Source: Aphrocallistes beatrix (Eukaryota; Porifera; Hexactinellida; Sceptrulophora; Aphrocallistidae). Taken from it: a stretch of DNA of 64,000 nt. Each line of letters opens with the position of its first letter. Positions within the stretch are counted from its first letter, which is position 1. The notes below the pieces were generated by a model. The model saw only the letters and a list, made by a program, of their open reading frames with translations, ran no database searches and was not told the DNA's origin. This document shows positions 56,297 through 64,000 of this stretch, piece by piece. The position numbers and the translations under genes are program-made. The stretch lies in assembly GCA_963281255.1 (NCBI GenBank), contig OY725505.1, positions 3,286,001 to 3,350,000 on the forward strand, in the 5' to 3' direction.

Positions 56297-56348
56297 GGGC
56301 GTGCCTAATTTACGGGACGGCATCCCGTCCCGTAAATTAGGCATGCCC
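56297..56348. mobile_element. Minimal palindromic form of the minisatellite element
   Basis: A 52-bp near-perfect palindrome with arms GGGCGTGCCTAATTTACGGG and its complement ending GGCATGCCC, joined at GACGGCATCCCGTC. The ends are those of the 57010-58766 element, with no internal 31-bp units. No target duplication is visible. Confidence 0.75.
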
Positions 56349-57009
56349 AATGTTCATATCCAATCTATCCCCCAGCACTTATTCTGTTAATGACGGTGCT
56401 CCTAAAATTTATTTCAATGCCATAAATTGTATTATTGTTTCGAATCAAATCACACTTAATCTCAAAATACCAATACACCCATCTGACTAAAAATCCAGGA
56501 ATTGCTTGATAGTTATGACTAACTTTTTTTCGAAAATTTCAGAGCAAACGCAATCGAAATTCCGTGAGTGTCCCTTTCTGCTGTTGTATACACATCTCCC
56601 CAATAGAACATATTCCACAATTGTCTAGTCCATTTCGCCAATCTAGTGCCTCATTATTCTATTCTTATAATATCTCCACAATAAAATATATATTTCTTCA
56701 ATTCAGTGTCCGATTCATCAATCTACAGTCTTTTCTCCCAATATGTTGTCCAAAAAATGGACAATCTTTTGGAGAAATGGACATTCGATTGAAAAACTTT
56801 TATTTACTTCGATTCATTGTTTTTGGTTTTACTCTTGTTTTCTGATGACTTAATATTTGATTTATTCTCTTTGGCTGTTTAAAGTATTTAACTTTGATGT
56901 TTCTTTGATTCATTGCTAGATTTACTAATTTTTCATTTCATTTATTTTGTCTGTCGAGGTTTCCGTCCAGATCTTTCTTCCGATCTTTTTGTCATTTGAC
57001 ACCTCATTT
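56349..57009. other. Spacer between minisatellite elements
   Basis: AT-rich sequence with one 93-codon open frame (56564-56845, plus) that has no recognisable domain. Nothing else seen. The last seven bases (CTCATTT) are the left target duplication of the next element. Confidence 0.5.
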
Positions 57010-58766
57010 GGGCATGCCTAATTTACGGGACGGCATCCCGTCCCGTAAATTAGGCTACTTAACTCGTCCCGTCCCGTAAATTAGGCATCTTGACTCGTCC
57101 CGTCTCGTAAATTAGGCATCTTGACTCGTCCCGTCCCGTAAATTAGGCATCTTGACTCGTCCCGTCCCGTAAATTAGGCATCTTGACTCATCCCGTCCCG
57201 TAAATTAGGCATCTTGACTCGTCCCGTCCCGTAAATTAGGCATCTTGACTCGTCCCGTCCCGTAAATTAGGCATCTTGACTCGTCCCGTCTCGTAAATTA
57301 GGCATCTTGACTCGTCCCGTCCCGTAAATTAGGCATCTTGACTCATCCCGTCCCGTAAATTAGGCATCTTGACTCGTCCCGTCCCGTAAATTAGGCATCT
57401 TGACTCGTCCCGTCTCGTAAATTAGGCATCTTGACTCGTCCCGTCCCGTAAATTAGGCATCTTGACTCGTCCCGTCTCGTAAATTAGGCATCTTGACTCG
57501 TCCCGTCCCGTAAATTAGGCATCTTGACTCGTCCCGTCCCGTAAATTAGGCATCTTGACTCATCCCGTCCCGTAAATTAGGCATCTTGACTCGTCCCGTC
57601 CCGTAAATTAGGCATCTTGACTCGTCCCGTCTCGTAAATTAGGCATCTTGACTCGTCCCGTCCCGTAAATTAGGCATCTTGACTCATCCCGTCCCGTAAA
57701 TTAGGCATCTTGACTCGTCCCGTCCCGTAAATTAGGCATCTTGACTCGTCCCGTCTCGTAAATTAGGCATCTTGACTCGTCCCGTCCCGTAAATTAGGCA
57801 TCTTGACTCGTCCCGTCCCGTAAATTAGGCATCTTGACTCGTCCCGTCTCGTAAATTAGGCATCTTGACTCGTCCCGTCCCGTAAATTAGGCATCTTGAC
57901 TCGTCCCGTCTCGTAAATTAGGCATCTTGACTCGTCCCGTCCCGTAAATTAGGCATCTTGACTCGTCCCGTCCCGTAAATTAGGCATCTTGACTCATCCC
58001 GTCCCGTAAATTAGGCATCTTGACTCGTCCCGTCCCGTAAATTAGGCATCTTGACTCGTCCCGTCCCGTAAATTAGGCATCTTGACTCGTCCCGTCTCGT
58101 AAATTAGGCATCTTGACTCGTCCCGTCCCGTAAATTAGGCATCTTGACTCATCCCGTCCCGTAAATTAGGCATCTTGACTCGTCCCGTCCCGTAAATTAG
58201 GCATCTTGACTCGTCCCGTCTCGTAAATTAGGCATCTTGACTCGTCCCGTCCCGTAAATTAGGCATCTTGACTCGTCCCGTCCCGTAAATTAGGCATCTT
58301 GACTCGTCCCGTCCCGTAAATTAGGCATCTTGACTCGTCCCGTCCCGTAAATTAGGCATCTTGACTCATCCCGTCCCGTAAATTAGGCATCTTGACTCGT
58401 CCCGTCCCGTAAATTAGGCATCTTGACTCGTCCCGTCTCGTAAATTAGGCATCTTGACTCGTCCCGTCCCGTAAATTAGGCATCTTGACTCATCCCGTCC
58501 CGTAAATTAGGCATCTTGACTCGTCCCGTCCCGTAAATTAGGCATCTTGACTCGTCCCGTCTCGTAAATTAGGCATCTTGACTCGTCCCGTCCCGTAAAT
58601 TAGGCATCTTGACTCGTCCCGTCCCGTAAATTAGGCATCTTGACTCGTCCCGTCTCGTAAATTAGGCATCTTGACTCGTCCCGTCCCGTAAATTAGGCAT
58701 CTTGACTCGTCCCGTCCCGTAAATTAAGCATCTTAACTCATCCCGTCCCGTAAATTAGGCATGCCC
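57010..58766. mobile_element. TIR-bounded element filled by a 31-bp minisatellite, about 55 units
   Basis: The left end is GGGCATGCCTAATTTACGGG and the right end is its inverted copy finishing TAGGCATGCCC. Between them run about 55 units of 31 bp containing TAAATTAGGCATCTTGACTC and GTCCCGTCCCG. Units differ mainly at two places (ACTCGT or ACTCAT; CCCGTCCCG or CCCGTCTCG), and these variants recur in an ordered way, often every fourth unit (124 bp). The element is flanked by CTCATTT on both sides (57003-57009 and 58767-58773), pointing to insertion followed by internal expansion. No coding capacity. Confidence 0.88.
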
Positions 58767-58945
58767 CTCATTTTTATCGGAACTAATTTTCGAATACCAG
58801 TCAAGCTTAGCTATCAGGATACGCAATAGTATTTTGTGTTGGAAGAAGACTCAAATTGGTAACAACATGGAAAAACTGAATATGTTAATGATGATGAGGA
58901 GAGAAAACAGTATAAATTTCCAAAAGTTATCGGAAAAATGGGTAA

Positions 58946-59355
58946 ACGGACATTTCGTCGCACGGACATTTCGTCGCAGACATTTCGTCGCACGGACATT
59001 TCGTCGCATGGACATTTCGTTGCATGGACATTTCGTCGCATGGACATTTCGTCGCATGGACATTTCGTCGCATGGACATTTCGTCGCGGACATTTCGTCA
59101 CATAGACATTTCGTCACATAGACATTTTGTCTCCTGAACATAAGTTACCGGATAATGAGTAGCGTCCCTGGAATTTTTGTCCCCGAAAAATTCGTCTCAT
59201 TAGAGACTAAAATAAACGGGTGCTAATATGTAAGGAACGGAAATTGAGGCTTTTGGATATTTGAAAAAAGGGTGAAAATGAAGGATTTTTATTGAGAAAT
59301 AAGTAAGTGCAAATTGGGCATTTGAGGACAAAATTCCGCGTGACGAAATGTCCGC
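58946..59355. mobile_element. Inverted-repeat element with 16-bp tandem units
   Basis: CGGACATTTCGTCGCACGG near 58946 is mirrored by CGCGTGACGAAATGTCCG ending near 59355. About ten tandem units of ACATTTCGTCGCATGG (16 bp, some shortened) fill 58950-59125, followed by related GACATTTTGTC and ATTTTTGTCCCC words. No coding capacity and no certain target duplication. Confidence 0.65.
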
Positions 59356-60288
59356 CATTCGGAAAAATGATCGAAAAAAGAAGATTGCCGATCTCCATTC
59401 GATCATCAGAATAGGATCGTGACCGCTCGATTCTATTGCCCTAACAATTATGCAGAGACACTTCACTGATAGATAACATTACTATATTCAATGGTGATAT
59501 TAAATACATGGAATCTGATTGGTTGATACAATTTAACACCTGTCTATTTAGAATTGACAGTTTGATACAATTTAACACCTGTCTATTTAGAATTGACAGT
59601 TTGAGTCTAATGATTATGCCAACCAATAATGATCCCTCTTTTCTAAGCTCATTGTCTACTGACCAATTAAAATGAAGCTTTTTTGTAGGATATTCTATTG
59701 CAAATATTTGGTTATAATCCATAGGATATTTAGCTACATATATGCATATGTAATATCATAAAATTTCATATTTGTCTTCCAATTCAGAAAAATATTTGTT
59801 TATAAATTGCAAGTAACAACAACACCTCTTCTCTGTGCATTATTCTATAATAACAAATCAGAAATAACAAACAAATTGATGTTAATGCGTATTAAGGAGA
59901 TAAATCAAACAATTATTACTTCCTATAACTTCTGTTTGTAAACGAACGGATATAACAGATAAACAGAACGTACAAACATATAATTTGTTAACTCGAACGA
60001 TCAGAGAACAAACAAAAAACAACAGCAACAAAATGAGACTGAGTTCCTTCAGAAAAAGATAGTATAATCTTTTCCGGAAAAGAAGATTTAATCGTGGATT
60101 CAGTTGACACGTGTTCTTGCCCGCCAAATAAGACTTTCCGAAGCCCAGATGTTAATCCAGCAAGACTCCAGATAAGATTCAAACTGCTTCTGATTGGCCA
60201 ATCACTTAACTCTATTGAGAAATGGCATCGAGTGGCTGTTTTGATAAAACACTTCTTTAGTTCAATCAGAGTATAGGCGCTCCACTAG
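59356..60288. other. Flank upstream of the Ig receptor
   Basis: Unique AT-rich DNA with one 39-bp duplication (59523-59600). No gene seen. The promoter of the Ig receptor lies at its right end. Confidence 0.5.
59523..59600. repeat. 39-bp tandem duplication
   Basis: Two identical units beginning TTGATACAATTTAACACC stand head to tail, followed by the start of a third. Recent local duplication. Confidence 0.92.
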
Positions 60289-60295
60289 TATAAAT
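60289..60295 (+). promoter_or_regulatory. TATA box of the Ig receptor gene
   Basis: TATAAAT, 56 bp before the receptor start codon. If used, transcription would begin at about 60315-60320, which is at or just after the upstream ATG at 60313. Confidence 0.5.
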
Positions 60296-60312
60296 GGCTG
60301 TCTGCTACCACC

Positions 60313-60345
60313 ATGGGGTATAGTGAATCGTTTATGCTAATATAA
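60313..60345 (+). CDS. Upstream ORF of 10 codons overlapping the receptor start
   Basis: ATG in the context CTACCACCATGGGG, an ideal Kozak match, opens a 10-codon frame. It ends at TAA, whose last base is the first base of the receptor ATG (TAATG). Such an arrangement could control receptor translation by reinitiation, if the 5' end of the mRNA includes it. Confidence 0.45.
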   Translation: MGYSESFMLI

Positions 60346-62812
60346 TGAATTTTATAGTGATCAGTTTGTTATGTACAACTTTATTACAAGGTAAGGGTTT
60401 GAATATTTTTATTCGTTTACTAAACTTTTTTTTTGCAATGTCATTATTAAATAATGTATGAACGCATACAAATGGTGGAATGTTAACCAATCATCTTCTC
60501 TCTAGCTTCGTTTGGCTATTTTATAACACACCCAGAAACCCAGTATGTGGAATTGGGCACAAATGTGACACTGAATTGTCGCTCCAGCAACGAAACAGCT
60601 CTTGTATACTTCGAACACAACAGTAGTATTATTCCGAATGGAGATAGCGACAGATACACTCTCTTCTACGGATTGGAGAATGGGACTCTCATCCTGAAGA
60701 ACATAGTTCCAATCCATTCCGGAACTTACACCTGCCGCGCCATAATCGATGCCACTTCTCAAGTTCTGTCGGATCCAGCAACAGTGACAATTGCAAGTAA
60801 GAATTCTAATTTTAGCATCTGAATAGAGTTTCATTACAAAAGATAAGTTTACATTATTTCAAAGAAAATTATACTTTAAATAGGTGTCAAATTATGGTAT
60901 AGTGTCTCTTCTTTTGTGTCGTAACTCGCCAATGAAATGCCATCTTTTGTACTCAATAAGGATTATATGTAAATCCTATTCATGTATTCTATTTTTAGTA
61001 ACTCTATATTATTTAGCTTCTCCTTCGATTTCGACCAATGACGTTTCGCGAAATTCTCCTAACTCATTTCCAGCTGGTACTATGATCAGCATTCCATTCC
61101 TCATCTCTGGTAACCCTGAACCAACTTTTGAGTTAGTCCGTCTGAGAGAAGTCAATGGAATGTTGGTTGTTGGTGGGGCGCCAAATGTGAATGTTTTCAG
61201 CTGGGAAGACGAGGTGTTAGTGATAAAGGCACCAGTTCCAGCTATTGGTGGATGGTACAGAGTGGTAGCTAGCAACCAGTTTGGCGATCAGGAATTTGAT
61301 TTCAATCTCACATTTATAGGTATGTAAATACAAACATTCTATTTCAATATGTTACTAACTTTCCTAGAAATATACTTTAAAACTCTTCTATTCTATTAAT
61401 AGAAACAGAGGAGTATGGCATACATTCCATTCAGAGACATCCGGAGTTAGATTTCTACAGTGCGGGCAACCAGCTGACACTCTCATGTGTCAGCCAACAG
61501 CAGAATGTGATTGGCTCATGGTTCCAGCTGGCTGACAACGGAAACCTAGTGGTGAACATACCTGACACCTCCATCCGACTAGGTGAAGGAAATGTGTCGC
61601 TTCTGTTCAGCAATCTGACTAAAAGCGACACTGGATTCTACGTGTGTCGCCTGACGAGTGGCGTGAATGGGCTCATAGTGGAGGAGAGAAGTGTCGAAAT
61701 TGTCGTTTATGAAGATTCGACAGATAAAGTTCCCTCCAGACTAACTCAGCCTGACATCAGCTATGGCGACACATGGATCGTTGTGTCCTGGGCAGAACCC
61801 GACTCTCCCATACCGTGAGTATAAATAGATCTCTTCTATAAATAGCAATAAGTCTATTTTTAGAATTATTTGTTGTTTGTATTATTGTTTACAAGTTACT
61901 GTTTATTTTTAGCATCATCCGATACAACCTCAACATAGTCGTGGTGTCAGCTGATGATACACCTGTTCAATCGATTGAGAAGGATTTGGCGCCTGAACTA
62001 AGAATTTACAATCAATCCCAGCTGACATTCCTCCCATTGGGTGAGTTGATTCGATTACGTGGAAGTCTCTCTAAATTGATTGGTTGTTTCAAGTGAATTT
62101 CTACTGTGCAAATAGTTCAGTTCGGTCGATACTAATCTTAGTGCTTCTCTTCATGAAGTCATTAGTCTGCCACTTAGTATATAACTGCCAGTTAACACCT
62201 CGTTTAGTGGCATAGTACAACTGAATTTCATTGGCTACTACATCGCTCCTATATTAGCTACAAATGTTCACATAAAGATACGAGACCATTTCTATATATT
62301 CATTTTAATATGTGTGTTTAAGTCAAAGTTTGCAAAGGTTTGTGTCCAAGCCTTTGTATACTTTTCACACCTTGGTGCCACTTCAAGTGAGACACTGGTA
62401 GACTGAGATTTCAATATATTAACAATGCACTGCCATATAAGGTTATAATGCCACCAAGTTGTTAATGACAGAAGATGTAAAAGTGGCAAGATGGCTTTTT
62501 GGTTGCGATAAACTAACCAATCAAATTAACTAATTCCTTCTAGGCTATCTCCACATTATTGACGTTTCTGCCTCGAATCAGTTCGGAAAAGGTTTGCCTT
62601 CAAATCCCATTTACCTCCAACTAAACAGCACAACACCCGCCAACCTGCTAGATTGGGCGCCAGTCGTAGGTGGTGGTCTGGCTGTTCTATTTTTAATCGT
62701 GTGCGGGATTTGCGGATTTTGTTACCTTTTATGCATCAGAATGTATATGGCCAGGACGCGGAAAAATGTTTTTGAAAGAAGTGAAAAGTTGGCTGACTTG
62801 GATGTGAAAGAG
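60345..62812 (+). CDS. Ig/FN3 single-pass transmembrane receptor (3' end not identified)
   Basis: A cell-surface recognition or adhesion receptor. Exons: 60345-60390, 60506-60796, 61017-61319, 61403-61814, 61913-62040, 62544-62812. Phase agrees at every junction, giving 468 residues. Layout: signal peptide (1-16, MNFIVISLLCTTLL); Ig1 (17-97, Cys in VTLNCRSS and GTYTCRA); Ig2 (98-198, GWYRVVASNQFG, no cysteines); Ig3 (199-315, LTLSCVSQ, SDTGFYVCR); FN3 (about 320-410, split by an intron after SPIP; VSASNQFGKG at its end); transmembrane helix (419-443, GGGLAVLFLIVCGICGF); then a basic juxtamembrane tail. Ig1 and Ig2 are each one exon with phase 1-1 borders, the classic shuffling pattern. The last exon ends at a GTAAGT donor, so cytoplasmic exons should follow. 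Reading through gives a stop at 62854; a weak alternative final exon could start at 63619. Confidence 0.9.
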
Positions 62813-64000
62813 GTAAGTCCTATCTTTAGAGATTATAAATTTGATTGTAGATAAATGTGTCTTATTGTGTCTCTCAAAACCGCCACTAAGTTGAGCTAAT
62901 ATTTCACGTTGTAACTACTCAAATTTCAAAATAATGATTTCATCAATCGTGTCTATGTTAGAAGAGTTTCAATCCATTTGCATTGAAACTACATCAAAAC
63001 TCCTAATAGCATCACTCCTTAAAATAACTGGCAATAGGTTGACTCGATGAACTCATTGGTTGCTTAAATTGATAGACTAATATGTCCGCGGCACATTAGT
63101 GCCACTTCCAGGCTAGTTTGGTTGAGATATCTCTGGAACATAGACGGATAGGACACATGGTTATACCATACAACACGACCTGATATCTTATTCGGGAATA
63201 GCAGCAGTAACCAATGAGCTTGCAGGATGTTAGTATACAAGTGCGAGTTTGCTTCACAGTAACACTATATTCTGATAATTAATGAATAACTGCTGTTCAT
63301 AAATCAAGTTAGCCAATCAGAATAGACTGAGTTCTATTGACGAAATAATGATTTTTGCAAGATCATCTGAATAACATTCTCAAATTCACCATAGCAACCT
63401 GATATATTCACAGAAAAGAACTTCTTTGTTCTCTCCCGTCATTTTGTGCAGACTTGTCGGCATAAATGAAGTGTCAAGTGGCAGAGAGCCAGTAATCTTG
63501 TATGCTTAGTGAAGCTATCTTAAAATCTGCAAGTTCATTGGCTTACTAAAAGATATAAAAAATTATTATAAAATATATTTTCCTTCTAATTGGAACTAAT
63601 TGAATCTGGAACTAACAGGTGGCTGTGACACCCTAACCATCAAAGCAACCATTGCAACACCAGTGTGTTATGTAGGATAGTTAAAGTGGCCAATCATTTC
63701 TGTTAGATCTACATGTGATTAATCTTACTCGTGAAATGAGCGTATCATATTAGTCACACTGAGGTGTTATATCAGAATAGCCTATCAGCGAGGGAGAATG
63801 TAAGCTGTAACTTATATTGGTGGTAACGAATTCCAATCTACGTTATAGATCTCTTAGATACGCCTCCAGCCTAAACAATGTCTAAGATACCCAATATGTT
63901 TTTATCACGTTACCTTATCCTTGTAAACCTTTTCTATGCCACTCTGCCACTAAAAAGTGTCGTTTCATACGCTATTGTAGTGTATGAGATGTCTGTTCAA
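62813..64000. other. Ig receptor downstream intron or flank
   Basis: No exon with a good acceptor and domain content was found. An acceptor-like CTAACAG at 63618 would add only five codons before a stop. Otherwise AT-rich unique sequence. Confidence 0.5.

Noticed and set aside
57010..58766. CRISPR-like array (regular short repeats)
   Set aside because: Units are contiguous with no unique spacers, in an animal genome and inside inverted repeats. It is a minisatellite.
58814..59141. 95-96 codon frames rich in RRNVHATKCP
   Set aside because: Translations of the 16-bp tandem array, seen in several frames at once.

Overview
This window is animal nuclear DNA. It is AT-rich, the genes are split by short introns (about 50-700 bp) with ordinary GT-AG borders, and the families present are metazoan: a giant cadherin, a NACHT-LRR (NLR) protein, the ubiquitin ligase TRIP12, a POU-homeobox factor and an Ig/FN3 receptor. 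An intronless NLR next to compact but intron-bearing genes, divergent domain sequences and abundant small DNA transposons fit an early-branching animal such as a sponge. This is inference; the species cannot be fixed from the sequence.

Layout. 1-13206 (minus): the first 23 exons of a very large cadherin (2401 residues visible, about 21 cadherin repeats); its 3' end lies left of the window. 15665-19087 (minus): a single-exon NLR of 1140 residues. 20791-30976 (minus): a complete 15-exon TRIP12 orthologue of 1928 residues with armadillo repeats, WWE and HECT domains. 30977-42525: 11.5 kb without a convincing gene, holding scattered transposon fragments and T-box-like sites. 42526-43686 (plus): a single-exon POU-class factor with a TATA box and a poly(A) signal. 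44527-44812: tetranucleotide repeats. 45830-55335: a 9.5 kb array of a 190-bp satellite, about 50 copies, with a higher-order period near 1142 bp. 55336-59600: further repeats, dominated by a 1.76 kb array of a 31-bp minisatellite enclosed in terminal inverted repeats and short target-site duplications. 60345-62812 (plus): a signal peptide-3 Ig-FN3-transmembrane receptor whose last exon(s) are not identified.

The three multi-exon gene models were checked by carrying reading phase across every junction, and all junctions agree. Functionally the genes cover adhesion (cadherin), intracellular sensing (NLR), ubiquitin-dependent protein turnover (TRIP12), transcription (POU) and surface recognition (Ig receptor). 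They are neighbours rather than an operon or pathway.

The most unusual feature is a mobile-element family that carries its own 31-bp minisatellite. It occurs as a large copy (57010-58766), a small copy inside a cadherin intron with an exact 8-bp target duplication (10201-10333), and a bare palindrome (56297-56348). Other points are an excess of exact T-box half-sites (14 copies of one 10-mer), a stop-start-overlapping upstream ORF with an ideal Kozak context ahead of the Ig receptor, and a middle Ig domain lacking both disulfide cysteines.
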